A stretch of DNA of 60,415 nt from positions 1 through 60,415 of the forward strand of contig NZ_BCXE01000011.1 of assembly GCF_001894945.1 (NCBI RefSeq), given 5' to 3'. Within the stretch, counting starts at the first letter, position 1, and every line of letters starts with the position of its first letter. The position numbers and the translations under genes were made by a program. Below, piece after piece: positions 32,516 to 40,914 of the stretch. The notes beneath the pieces are model-generated. The model was given only the letters and a program-made list of their open reading frames with translations, had not been told where the DNA came from and ran no database searches. This stretch comes from Rhodococcus ruber NBRC 15591. Its GTDB lineage: Bacteria; Actinomycetota; Actinomycetes; Mycobacteriales; Mycobacteriaceae.

Positions 32516-33730
32516 ATGACGACAGTGCCCACGCCCCGGACCTACCGTGGTGCCGTGCGCTGGACGAGAGAACACGGCCGCGGCCGTCGGTGGACGATCG
32601 CGATCGTGGCGGTGACCCTGATCCTGTATGCGGTCGCGTGGCCCACCCTGCACCTCACCCACGAGGTGCCCGTCGCGCTGATGCCCGTCGTCGCGGCGCT
32701 CGCGGCCTGGCCGTTCGTGGCGATCCGGACCGATCCCGCCCTCGGCTGGGCGGTTTCGGCCGGGGCCGCGCTGGCGATCCCCCGCGCCTTCGACCTCGCC
32801 CCCGGCTACGACTACCCCTGGCAGGTGGTGCACATCCTCGTGCTGTGCGCGCTTCTCGTCGCGGTGAGCATGCGCGCTCCCCTGCAGGTCGCCGGGCTCG
32901 TGTGGGCGGCCACCGTGGTGCTGTTCTTCACCCACGTGCCGGGGCAGAACGGCTGGGGGTGGGCACTCGGCCTGAGCGCGATGGCGGTGTTCGGCCTGCT
33001 CGTGCGGTGGCTCGTGCTGTCCCGCCGCCAGCTTGCCCGGCAGGAGGAGCTCAGCGAACTCGAACGGGCCCGCCGGGCGATCCTCGAGGAGAAGGCCCGC
33101 ATCGCCCGAGACCTGCACGACATCGTCGCGCACCACATGTCCCTCCTCGTGGTCCAGGCGCAGAGCGCCCCGTACCGTCTGCCGGACGTTTCCGAGCCGG
33201 TGCGCGCCGAATTCGACTCCATCGGGGCGACCGCGCGCGAGGCGCTGAACGAGGTGCGCGGCATGCTCGGGGTGCTCCGGAGCGAGAACCTCCCCGACGA
33301 CAGGGCCGCCGGCGACGAACGGGCGCAGGACCCGCAGCCCGGCCTGGACCGGCTCGGGGACCTGTTCGAGGGGGCGCGCCGCGCCGGCATGGTCCTGTCC
33401 ACCGCGGAGAACGGTGACCCGTCCGGCGTCTCGGACGCCACGGCCCTGACGGTGTACCGCATCCTGCAGGAATCGCTCGCCAATGCCGCCCGCCACGCCT
33501 CCGGTGCGCCGGTGCGGGTCCGCGTGGGCTACGGGCCGGACGAGGTGAGCGTGACCGTGTGCAACGGCCCCGGGCGGGCGGGGCCCGGGTCGGGGGACCG
33601 CAGCGGCGGGAACGGCATCCGCGGCATGGTCGACCGGGCCCTGGCGGTCGGAGGCCACCTCGTCGCCCATCCCGCCCCGGGCGGTGGTTTCGAGGTGCGC
33701 GCGCAGCTGCCGCGCGTCCAGGCCGCCTAG
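32516..33730 (+). CDS. Sensor histidine kinase (HisKA_3 type)
   Basis: A 404-residue membrane sensor with five or so transmembrane segments between residues 26 and 167 and almost no extracellular domain. The sensor is therefore of the intramembrane type. The dimerisation helix carries the phospho-accepting His201 in ARIARDLHDIVAHHMSLL. The ATPase domain shows the N-box LQESLANAARHASG and the G-box GGNGIRGMVDRALAVGG. The response regulator gene follows by 9 nt. It is divergent (104 bp) from the phospholipase gene, making lipases the first candidates for its regulon. The signal is unknown. Confidence 0.93.
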   Translation: MTTVPTPRTYRGAVRWTREHGRGRRWTIAIVAVTLILYAVAWPTLHLTHEVPVALMPVVAALAAWPFVAIRTDPALGWAVSAGAALAIPRAFDLAPGYDYPWQVVHILVLCALLVAVSMRAPLQVAGLVWAATVVLFFTHVPGQNGWGWALGLSAMAVFGLLVRWLVLSRRQLARQEELSELERARRAILEEKARIARDLHDIVAHHMSLLVVQAQSAPYRLPDVSEPVRAEFDSIGATAREALNEVRGMLGVLRSENLPDDRAAGDERAQDPQPGLDRLGDLFEGARRAGMVLSTAENGDPSGVSDATALTVYRILQESLANAARHASGAPVRVRVGYGPDEVSVTVCNGPGRAGPGSGDRSGGNGIRGMVDRALAVGGHLVAHPAPGGGFEVRAQLPRVQAA

Positions 33731-33733
33731 GCT
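33728..33733 (+). promoter_or_regulatory. -10 box (TAGGCT) before the response regulator
   Basis: TAGGCT starts on the kinase stop codon and ends 6 nt before the GTG at 33740. It could give a separate leaderless transcript of the regulator. Confidence 0.4.
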
Positions 33734-33739
33734 GAGGCC

Positions 33740-34414
33740 GTGACGGACCCGACCCCCATCACCGTGTTGATCGCCGACGACCAGGCCATGGTTCGGCAGG
33801 GCTTCGGCGCGCTGCTCGCTGCCCAACCCGACATCAGCGTGGTCGGCGACGCTCCGGACGGCCGGCGGGCCGTCGCAGAGGCGGCCCGCCTGCGACCCGA
33901 CGTGGTCCTGATGGACGTCCGGATGCCGGAGATGAACGGACTCGACGCGGCCCGGCACATCCTCGCCGGGCGGATCGATCCGCCGACGCGGGTCCTGATG
34001 CTCACCACGTTCGACATCGACGACTACGTCTACGAGGCACTGAGCCTCGGCGCCAGCGGGTTCCTGCTCAAGGACGCGCCCGCCGAGGAACTGATCCGGG
34101 CGGTCCGCGTCGTCGCCGACGGCCAGGCGCTACTCGCCCCGACCGTCACCCGCCGCCTCATCGCGGACGTCACCCGCCGGCGATCGCCGCGCCGCGGCCG
34201 CGAGCGGGCACTCGACGCGCTCACCCCGCGCGAACGTGAGGTGCTCGAGCTGATCGCGCGTGGACTGTCGAACCAGGAGATCGCCGCTCACCTGTTCGTC
34301 GCCGAGCAGACGGTCAAGACGCACGTGGGGAAGGTGTTCGGGAAGTTGCACCTGCGGGACCGGGCACAGGCGGTGGTGCTGGCATACGAGTCCGGACTGG
34401 TCGTGCCCGGGTGA
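33740..34414 (+). CDS. NarL/LuxR-family response regulator
   Basis: The 224-residue partner of the kinase. The receiver domain has acidic Asp13-Asp14 (IADDQ), phospho-acceptor Asp59 in VVLMDVRMPEMNG, and the conserved Lys in FLLKDAP. The DNA-binding domain is LuxR-type: LTPREREVLELIARGLSNQEIAAHLFVAEQTVKTHVGKVF. Such regulators act as dimers on short inverted repeats. It is translated from GTG 33740. Confidence 0.94.
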   Translation: MTDPTPITVLIADDQAMVRQGFGALLAAQPDISVVGDAPDGRRAVAEAARLRPDVVLMDVRMPEMNGLDAARHILAGRIDPPTRVLMLTTFDIDDYVYEALSLGASGFLLKDAPAEELIRAVRVVADGQALLAPTVTRRLIADVTRRRSPRRGRERALDALTPREREVLELIARGLSNQEIAAHLFVAEQTVKTHVGKVFGKLHLRDRAQAVVLAYESGLVVPG

Positions 34415-34499
34415 GCGACGCCCGCGATCGGGATGCCGCGGGCGCCGGGCCGGGGCAGTATTGCCGGGAGGACCACCGACAACCTGCACGGAGGAACGA

Positions 34500-35531
34500 A
34501 TGACGCGCATCGGCATTCTCACCAGCGGCGGGGACTGCCCCGGCCTGAACGCGGTGATCCGCGGAGCGGTCCTCAAGGGGAGGACCGTCTACGACCAGGA
34601 GTTCGTCGGGTTCCTCGACGGCTGGCGCGGATTGGTGGAAGGCGATGCGATCCCCTTGGACCGCAGCAAGGTCCGCGGATTGTCGCATCAGGGTGGCACC
34701 ATCCTGGGCACCAGCCGGTTCGGCCCCTACCAGGGGCCGGACGGCGGCGCCGAGAACATCGCCCGCACACTCGAGCGCATGGGCGTCGACGCCGTGATCG
34801 CCATCGGCGGCGAGGGCACGGCCGCCGCCTCCAAGCGGTTGTTCGAGGAGGGCATCCGGATCGTCGGGGTGCCCAAGACGATCGACAACGATCTCGGCCA
34901 GACGGACTACACCTTCGGCTTCGACACCGCCGTCGAGATCGCCACCGAGGCGATCGACCGGCTGCGCACCACCGGCAACTCGCACAAGCGCTGCATGGTC
35001 CTCGAGGTGATGGGCCGGGAGGCAGGATGGATCGCGCTGCACTCCGGCACGGCCGGGGGCGCCCACGCCATCCTCATCCCCGAACAACCCGAGAGCATCG
35101 AGCAGATCTGCGAGTGGGTCACCAGCGTCCGGGACCGCGGCCGCGCCCCGATGGTGGTGGTCGCGGAGGGATTCACCCTGCCGGACATGGCCGAGGCGTA
35201 CTCCGACAAGGGACGCGACGAGTTCGACCGGCCGCGGCTCGGCGGCATCGCCGACGTCCTCGCCCCGATGATCGAGGAACGGACAGGCATCCAGACCCGT
35301 GCCACGATCCTCGGCTACATCCAGCGGGGCGGCGTGCCCACGGCCTTCGATCGGGTACTCGCCACCCGCCTGGGTATGGCGGTCACCGATCTCGTCGCCG
35401 ACGAGGAGTGGGGCCACATGGTGGCGCTGCACGGAACCGACATCGTCCGGGTCGGTTTCGACGAGGCGCTCGCCAACCACAAGCGGGTGCCGAAGGACCG
35501 CTACGAGGAGATGCGCATCATCTTCGGGTGA
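34500..35531 (+). CDS. pfkA: 6-phosphofructokinase
   Basis: It phosphorylates fructose-6-phosphate in glycolysis. The 343-residue protein begins TRIGILTSGGDCPGLNAVIRG. The nucleotide site reads GGEGT, with glycine where PPi-dependent enzymes have aspartate, so ATP is the expected donor. The catalytic loop is PKTIDNDL, with lysine where E. coli PfkA has glycine, a mixed signature typical of actinobacteria. The substrate block EVMGREAGWIALHSG is present. GGAGG ends about 6 nt before the ATG. In mycobacteria it also lies between gatA and gatB. Confidence 0.95.
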   Translation: MTRIGILTSGGDCPGLNAVIRGAVLKGRTVYDQEFVGFLDGWRGLVEGDAIPLDRSKVRGLSHQGGTILGTSRFGPYQGPDGGAENIARTLERMGVDAVIAIGGEGTAAASKRLFEEGIRIVGVPKTIDNDLGQTDYTFGFDTAVEIATEAIDRLRTTGNSHKRCMVLEVMGREAGWIALHSGTAGGAHAILIPEQPESIEQICEWVTSVRDRGRAPMVVVAEGFTLPDMAEAYSDKGRDEFDRPRLGGIADVLAPMIEERTGIQTRATILGYIQRGGVPTAFDRVLATRLGMAVTDLVADEEWGHMVALHGTDIVRVGFDEALANHKRVPKDRYEEMRIIFG

Positions 35532-35550
35532 GCTCACGCCGGGCGTGAGC
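35532..35550 (+). terminator. Palindrome after pfkA
   Basis: GCTCACGCC-G-GGCGTGAGC, a 9-bp stem with almost no loop, lies directly after the pfkA stop. It may terminate pfkA before the gatB promoter. Confidence 0.5.
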
Positions 35551-35577
35551 GCCGGATCGCCGGATGTCGGCACCGTC

Positions 35578-35583
35578 TAAAAT
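35578..35583 (+). promoter_or_regulatory. -10 box (TAAAAT) of a leaderless gatB transcript
   Basis: TAAAAT is the most AT-rich -10 in the window and ends 7 nt before the gatB ATG. It indicates that gatB is transcribed on its own, separately from gatCA. Confidence 0.7.
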
Positions 35584-35590
35584 CGAGCCC

Positions 35591-37102
35591 ATGACTGCCG
35601 CCATGTCCGATGATCTGCTCGCCTACGACGAGGTGCTCGCGAAGTTCGAGCCCGTGATGGGCATGGAGGTGCACGTCGAGCTGCACACCGCCACCAAGAT
35701 GTTCTGCCCGTGCCCGACCACGTTCGGAGCCGAACCGAACACCCAGGTGTGCCCGGTGTGCCTCGGTCTGCCCGGTTCGCTGCCCGTGGTCAACCAGGCG
35801 GCGGTGGAGTCGGCGATCCGCATCGGGCTGGCGCTGAACTGCTCGATCACGCCGTGGGGCCGGTTCGCGCGGAAGAACTACTTCTACCCGGACCAGCCGA
35901 AGAACTACCAGATCTCGCAGTACGACGAGCCGATCGCCACGGACGGCCACCTGGACGTGGTCCTCGACGACGGCACCACGTGGCGCGTGGACATCGAGCG
36001 CGCGCACATGGAGGAGGACACCGGCAAGTCGCTGCACGTGGGTGGCGCCACGGGCCGCATCCACGGGGCGAGCCACTCGCTGCTCGACTACAACCGGGCC
36101 GGGGTGCCGCTCATCGAGATCGTCACCAAGCCGATCGTCGGTGCCGGCGAGCGCGCCCCCGAGGTCGCCCGCGCCTACGTCACCGCGCTGCGGGACCTGC
36201 TGAAGGCCCTCGACGTGTCCGACGTGCGCATGGACCAGGGCTCGATGCGGTGCGATGCCAACGTCTCGCTCAATCCGATCGGAGCGGCGGAGTTCGGCAC
36301 GCGGACCGAGACGAAGAACGTCAACTCCCTGAAGTCGGTCGAGGTCGCCGTGCGGTACGAGATGCGCCGCCAGGCCGCGGTTCTGACCGCGGGCGGCACC
36401 GTGGTGCAGGAGACCCGGCACTTCCAGGAGGCGGACGGCACCACCTCCCCGGGCCGGCGCAAGGAGACGGCGGAGGACTACCGCTACTTCCCGGAACCGG
36501 ACCTCGAACCGATCGCTCCGAGCACGGAGTGGGTCGAGGAACTGCGCGCCACCCTGCCCGAGCTGCCGTGGCTGCGGCGCGCCCGGATCCAGGCCGAGTG
36601 GGGCATCTCCGACGAGGAGATGCGTGACCTCGTCAACGCCGGCGCCCTGGACCTGATCATCGCCACCACCGAGGCCGGTGCCCCGGCCTCGGAGTCGCGG
36701 TCCTGGTGGGTCGCCTACCTTGCGCAGCAGGCCAACAGCCGCGGCGTCGAACTCGTCGAGCTGCCCATCACCCCGGTGCAGGTCGCAGAGGTGATCGCCC
36801 TCGTCGCCGACGGCACGCTCACCAACAAGCTCGCCCGCAAGGTCGTCGACTACGTGCTCGCCGGAGAGGGCGACCCGAAGCAGATCCTCGCTGCCCACCC
36901 CGAGTTGGTGGTCGTGCGCGACGACTCGCTGATCAAGTCGGAGGTGGAGAAGGCGCTGGCCGCCAACCCCGACATCGCCGACAAGATCCGCAGTGGCAAG
37001 GTCCAGGCGGCCGGCAAGATCGTCGGCGACGTGATGAAGGCTACCCGTGGTCAGGCCGACCCGGCCCTGGTCAAGGAGCTCGTGCTCGCCGCCTGCAGCT
37101 GA
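35591..37102 (+). CDS. gatB: Asp/Glu-tRNA amidotransferase subunit B
   Basis: The tRNA-binding and kinase subunit of GatCAB. The 503-residue protein opens with [21 protein letters not shown]. The zinc-type cysteines CPCPTTFG and [12 protein letters not shown] are present, as are the blocks [20 protein letters not shown] and RCDANVS. The C-terminal YqeY-like tail domain is complete. ATG 35591 fits the -10 box exactly; an in-frame ATG lies five codons downstream. Confidence 0.97.
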   Translation: MTAAMSDDLLAYDEVLAKFEPVMGMEVHVELHTATKMFCPCPTTFGAEPNTQVCPVCLGLPGSLPVVNQAAVESAIRIGLALNCSITPWGRFARKNYFYPDQPKNYQISQYDEPIATDGHLDVVLDDGTTWRVDIERAHMEEDTGKSLHVGGATGRIHGASHSLLDYNRAGVPLIEIVTKPIVGAGERAPEVARAYVTALRDLLKALDVSDVRMDQGSMRCDANVSLNPIGAAEFGTRTETKNVNSLKSVEVAVRYEMRRQAAVLTAGGTVVQETRHFQEADGTTSPGRRKETAEDYRYFPEPDLEPIAPSTEWVEELRATLPELPWLRRARIQAEWGISDEEMRDLVNAGALDLIIATTEAGAPASESRSWWVAYLAQQANSRGVELVELPITPVQVAEVIALVADGTLTNKLARKVVDYVLAGEGDPKQILAAHPELVVVRDDSLIKSEVEKALAANPDIADKIRSGKVQAAGKIVGDVMKATRGQADPALVKELVLAACS

Positions 37103-37124
37103 GTTCTTTCAGGACATGTTCTTC

Positions 37125-37171
37125 CACGAGAGAGGATGGCCCGCCGGGACGGCAGGCCACCCTCTCTCGTG
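37125..37171. terminator. Terminator after gatB
   Basis: A 17-bp stem with one mismatch (37125-37141 with 37155-37171) has a 13-nt loop. It ends 3 nt before the stop of the convergent VOC gene, so it can serve both. Confidence 0.85.
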
Positions 37172-37174
37172 TGT

Positions 37175-37591
37175 CTACTGCGATTCGCCGGCGATGTTCA
37201 CCATCCACTGGATGCCGAACCTGTCGGTGCACATGCCGAACTGGTCGCCCCACGGTGCTCGCTCGAGCGGCATGGCAACGGTTCCGCCGTCGCTCAGCTT
37301 GTCCCAGTAGCCACGCAGCTCGGCCTCGTCGTCGCCGCTGAGCGAGATCGAGATGTTGTCTCCCGGGTTGTGGCTCATCTGGTTGGGGGTGTCCGCCGCC
37401 ATCAGGACGAGACCGTTCGGGCTCGCCAGCATCGAATGCATGATCTTGTCCTGTTCGGACGGGTCGTCGCTCGCGTGCATCTCCGCGAACGTGCTCAGGT
37501 CCAGTTCTCCGCCGAACACGGATCGGTAGAACTCCATGGCCTGGCGGGCATTGTCGCGAAAGCTGATGTACGGATTCAGGCGTGTGGTCAT
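37175..37591 (-). CDS. PhnB-type VOC protein
   Basis: A 138-residue protein of the PhnB/3-demethylubiquinone-methyltransferase-like VOC group: LNPYISFRDNARQAMEFYRSVFGGELDLSTFAEM, SPNGLVLMAADTP and APWGDQFGMCTDRFGIQWMVNI. These are widespread small proteins of mostly unknown biochemical role. It is the second VOC protein in the window and not closely related to the one at 10107. About 260 bp upstream, up to the amide hydrolase gene, contain nothing I can assign. Confidence 0.88.
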   Translation of the reverse strand: MTTRLNPYISFRDNARQAMEFYRSVFGGELDLSTFAEMHASDDPSEQDKIMHSMLASPNGLVLMAADTPNQMSHNPGDNISISLSGDDEAELRGYWDKLSDGGTVAMPLERAPWGDQFGMCTDRFGIQWMVNIAGESQ

Positions 37592-37853
37592 GCGGGCCCC
37601 TCCCTCGGGCGTGCCACTGCTTCGGACCGATCGGCGACATTGTTGCACCGTCGCGGGCTGAGCGGGGAAGTGTGACGGAAGCAGTTGCCACACAGTGGAA
37701 GTCGAGTGATTCGGATCGTCGGGGGTGCGGGTCCTCCGCGAAAGTGCTGAGATTCGACCGAAACGTCCGTATCGTCACTGTCGTCGCGGGGAGCGGGTCG
37801 ACGCTCGCGGCGCACGGGCGGCCGGATTTCCCGTCGGACATCGTGGAGGATCA

Positions 37854-38819
37854 ATGTGCACTCGGGCAATGTGGACCGGAAGCGGGCACGGCGTTCTCGT
37901 CGGCCGGAACATGGACTGGCGCGAGGAGATGGACACGAACCTGTGGTCGCTGCCGCGCGGGGCCGACCGGATCGGGCACGACCGTGATCCCGACCCCATG
38001 GCCTGGACGGCCCGCTACGGCAGCCTGGTGGCCACCGTCTGGGACAACGCCACGAGCGACGGGATCAACGAGGCCGGTCTGGCCGCCCACGTGCTGTGGC
38101 TCGCGGAAGCCGATTTCGGGGAACGGAACCCGGATGTTCCCGCGCTCGCGGTGTCCCTGTGGCCGCAGATCTTCCTGGACCTGTGCGGGACCGTCGACGA
38201 GTGTCTCGCGCTGATGGCCGACCGGCCCTTCCAGGTCCGTCCGCTGATCGAACCGCGGTCCCAGCGTCCCGCAACCGTGCATCTCGCCCTCGAGGACGCG
38301 AACGGCGACTCCCTGATCCTCGAGCACATCGGGGGAACGCTGCGGGTACACCACGACCGCGCACACACCGTGATGACGAACTCGCCGCCGTACGACGAGC
38401 AGATCGAACTCCGGAAGAACTTCACCGGCTTCGGGGGATCCGAGCCGCTGCCGGGTACGACGGAAGCGTCCGACCGCTTCGTCCGGGCAAGCTACTATCT
38501 CGGCCGGCTGCCCGCCGTGGCGACGCCGACCCGTGCGTATGCGGCGCTGCTGAGCGTCATGCGCAACGTCGCGCAACCGTTCGGCGAGCCCGATCCGCAA
38601 CGGCCGAACATCTCGATGACGATCTGGCGCACGCTGACGGACCTGACCGAGGGACTGTACATGTTCGAGTCGTCGTTCAGCCCGAACATCGTGTGGACCC
38701 GGTCGGCCGACCTGGACTTCTCGACCTGCCGCAGGCTCGACCTGTCGAAACCGGGTCTGCTGGGCAACGTGAGCGGCGCGTTCACCGACGCGGCCGAGCC
38801 GCCCTTCACGCTGTCGTGA
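37854..38819 (+). CDS. Linear amide C-N hydrolase (choloylglycine hydrolase/penicillin V acylase family)
   Basis: An N-terminal nucleophile hydrolase of 321 residues. Cys2 (MCTRAMW) would become the N-terminal nucleophile after removal of Met1. The following GRNMDWREEMDTNLW has the RNMDW of this family. The TSDGINEAGLAAHVLWL block and the Asn in TVMTNSPPYDEQ fit the bile-salt hydrolase/penicillin V acylase fold. Substrates could be bile-acid conjugates, penicillin V, N-acyl amino acids or acyl-homoserine lactones. No signal peptide is present, so it is cytoplasmic. GGAGGA directly precedes the ATG at 37854 and supports this start, which places Cys at position 2. Confidence 0.9.
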   Translation: MCTRAMWTGSGHGVLVGRNMDWREEMDTNLWSLPRGADRIGHDRDPDPMAWTARYGSLVATVWDNATSDGINEAGLAAHVLWLAEADFGERNPDVPALAVSLWPQIFLDLCGTVDECLALMADRPFQVRPLIEPRSQRPATVHLALEDANGDSLILEHIGGTLRVHHDRAHTVMTNSPPYDEQIELRKNFTGFGGSEPLPGTTEASDRFVRASYYLGRLPAVATPTRAYAALLSVMRNVAQPFGEPDPQRPNISMTIWRTLTDLTEGLYMFESSFSPNIVWTRSADLDFSTCRRLDLSKPGLLGNVSGAFTDAAEPPFTLS

Positions 38820-38843
38820 AGGACCCGTGCCGAACGGTTCCGG

Positions 38844-39992
38844 CTAGTCGAAGCCGCCGCCCCCCGCGGGGAACTGGATCAGCACGACCCGATCGTCGTT
38901 CGGGCCCGGTTCGCCGCCGGACTTGTTGACGGTGGACACCCACAGCTGCCCGTCGCCACCCACCGCCGCGCCGCCGAGCCGGCCGTAGCGGTCCTGCACG
39001 GCCGTCACGGGCGCGGCCGTCACCGCCCCGGTTCCCGGGTCGACGGCAACGACCGCCACCGCCTTGCCGTCCGTCAGCGACACCGCGACGGCGTCCGCGC
39101 CGGCCGCGCATCCGGCCACGCCCGGACGCTCGGGCCACGTCCACGCCGGGGATGCACTCACCGCGCCGTCCACGTCGACACGCTGCAGCCGGTCCTCGAG
39201 GACGGTGCGGTCGGTGATCCACAGGTTTCCGGCGGGGTCCCGGCACACGTCACCCGCCGTCCCGATCCCGGACAGCACGACCGACGGCGTGGCAGCCGTA
39301 CCCGGCGCCGGCACGGGCATGCGCAGCAGCTTCCCGGCGAGCGACCCCGGATCGGCCGCCGCGGCCGCATCTCCGGCGTTGCCGGTCAGCACCACCAGGT
39401 CGGTGGGGGAGGTGAACTCGAGCGCGCCCGCGTTCCCGCTCGCCCCCCGCGGGATCCCGGTGAACACGGGCTTGGGGACGTCGCCCGCGGCGAGCCGCAC
39501 GACGCGGTTGTCGGTCGGGGTGGTGATGTAGGCGTAGAGCAGCCGATCCTCGTCGTAGGTCGGCGACAGCGCGAGATCGAGCAGCCCGCCGTCGCCGGAT
39601 CCGTCGACCGGCACGGTCGCCACCTCCACCGGCTCCGTCTGCGGCGCCACCCGCAGGATCCGGCCCGTGCGCCGCTCCGCGACGAGAGCGGAACCGCCGT
39701 CGGGCAGGGTGACCAGTCCGCCGGTGGTATCGAGACAGGTGGCGACCACCGCGGGATCGGGGTCCTGACACGGGCCCGGCGGTGTGGGCGGTGCGCCCGT
39801 CGTCGTGGTTGCCGTCGGGGGTTCGAGCGGTTCGAGTTCGGCGCCCGCGTCGAAACTCGGTTCCGGGGTGAACGGCGTGGTGGTTGCGTCGTCGAACCGG
39901 GCGCACGACGTGGTGAGGGCGAGCAGACCCACGATCGACGCGACCGTCGTTCGCATCCGTCGCGACCCACCGACTCTCGCGCGCCTCGTCAT
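38844..39992 (-). CDS. lppZ: LppZ-like propeller lipoprotein (glucose/sorbosone dehydrogenase fold)
   Basis: A 382-residue secreted lipoprotein. The signal peptide ends in LLALTTSC with Cys30 as lipid site, followed by a Thr/Pro-rich linker and a six-bladed-type propeller. Recognisable turns are GGLVTLPDGGSALVAERRTGRILRV, GGLLDLALSPTYDEDRLLYAYIT, and CRDPAGNLWITDRTV. ATG 39992 is preferred over 39998 because the -10-like TAACGT (40005-40000) ends 7 nt before it. Synteny with Rv3006 supports the name. Catalytic function is not evident. Confidence 0.87.
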   Translation of the reverse strand: MTRRARVGGSRRMRTTVASIVGLLALTTSCARFDDATTTPFTPEPSFDAGAELEPLEPPTATTTTGAPPTPPGPCQDPDPAVVATCLDTTGGLVTLPDGGSALVAERRTGRILRVAPQTEPVEVATVPVDGSGDGGLLDLALSPTYDEDRLLYAYITTPTDNRVVRLAAGDVPKPVFTGIPRGASGNAGALEFTSPTDLVVLTGNAGDAAAAADPGSLAGKLLRMPVPAPGTAATPSVVLSGIGTAGDVCRDPAGNLWITDRTVLEDRLQRVDVDGAVSASPAWTWPERPGVAGCAAGADAVAVSLTDGKAVAVVAVDPGTGAVTAAPVTAVQDRYGRLGGAAVGGDGQLWVSTVNKSGGEPGPNDDRVVLIQFPAGGGGFD

Positions 39993-40056
39993 GTCCATGA
40001 CGTTACCGGGGCGGCGCGCCCCGCCTCGGTTCCCGGGTCGGCCCACCCGGTCGACC

Positions 40057-40062
40057 TACCCT
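40057..40062 (+). promoter_or_regulatory. -10 box (TACCCT) before the DoxX gene
   Basis: TACCCT ends 6 nt before GTG 40069. The promoter faces the lppZ promoter in a 76-bp divergent region. Confidence 0.5.
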
Positions 40063-40068
40063 GGTTCG

Positions 40069-40860
40069 GTGACCGACAAGGCGAAAGACCACATCCCGGA
40101 GCCGACGCCGCAGGATGCCGCGGAGCCGGTGTCGAGTCCCTACGACGAACCCACGCTGGAGTTGCGGCGCCCTCGTTCGTCGATGCTCGAATCCGACGAC
40201 GACCTCGACCTCGACAACTCCGCCTTCGACCGGCCGGCGCAGTACGGCTACGAGGACTCCGGCGTCGCGCCGACCGAGCAGCTGTACCGGTACGAGCCCG
40301 GCGGCGCGACCGCGGCCGCCGTCGACGCGGAGGCGGGGGTGTCGACCGGTCCGGCCGAGGCGCGGCGCGGCACCCTGGACCTGGGGCTGCTCGTGCTGCG
40401 GCTCGTCGTCGGCGGCACGATGGTGGTGCACGGGCTGCAGAAGCTGACCGGTTTGTGGGGCGGTCCCGGCATGGACGGGTTCGAGGCGATGCTCGCCGAC
40501 GCCGGCTACCAGCGTCCGGCCCTGCTCGCGGTGCTCGGCGCGGTGGGGGAGGTCGCGGCCGGAGCGCTGCTGATCCTCGGGCTGCTCACCCCGCTGGCCG
40601 CCGCCGCAGTGCTGGCGATCATGATCAACGCGTGGCTGTTCCGGCAGTCCGCCGAGCCGGGACTGCAGTACTTCGCGCCCGCCGGGGTCGAGTACGAGAC
40701 CCTGCTCGCGGCCACTGCGGCCGTGATCGTCCTGACCGGTCCGGGCCGCATCGCGATCGACGGCACCCGCGGCTGGGCGACCCGGCCGTTCATCGGCTCC
40801 TTCGTCGCACTGCTGCTCGGCGTCGCCGCCGGGGTCTGCCTCTGGCTGTTCGGCCGCTGA
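40069..40860 (+). CDS. DoxX-family membrane protein with long acidic N-terminus (Rv3005c-like)
   Basis: The 263-residue protein has a roughly 100-residue hydrophilic, Asp/Glu-rich N-terminal part (LESDDDLDLDNSAFDRP) and then four membrane helices of the DoxX fold: LGLLVLRLVVGGTMVVHGLQK, LLAVLGAVGEVAAGALLILGLLT, LAAAAVLAIMINAWLF, and a final VALLLGVAAGVCLWLF. In M. tuberculosis the homologue, with SseA and SodA, is proposed to be part of a membrane oxidoreductase complex. Those partners are not here. The extended N-terminus is probably cytoplasmic. Confidence 0.86.
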   Translation: MTDKAKDHIPEPTPQDAAEPVSSPYDEPTLELRRPRSSMLESDDDLDLDNSAFDRPAQYGYEDSGVAPTEQLYRYEPGGATAAAVDAEAGVSTGPAEARRGTLDLGLLVLRLVVGGTMVVHGLQKLTGLWGGPGMDGFEAMLADAGYQRPALLAVLGAVGEVAAGALLILGLLTPLAAAAVLAIMINAWLFRQSAEPGLQYFAPAGVEYETLLAATAAVIVLTGPGRIAIDGTRGWATRPFIGSFVALLLGVAAGVCLWLFGR

Positions 40861-40865
40861 CGCGG

Positions 40866-40911
40866 CCGGTGTGTCCTTCGGGCGGCCAGGGCAGCCCGAA
40901 GGACACACCGG
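40866..40911. terminator. Bidirectional terminator between doxX and ilvD
   Basis: A perfect 18-bp stem (40866-40883 with 40894-40911) and a 10-nt loop occupy nearly the whole gap between two convergent genes. Confidence 0.92.
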
Positions 40912-40914
40912 TGC

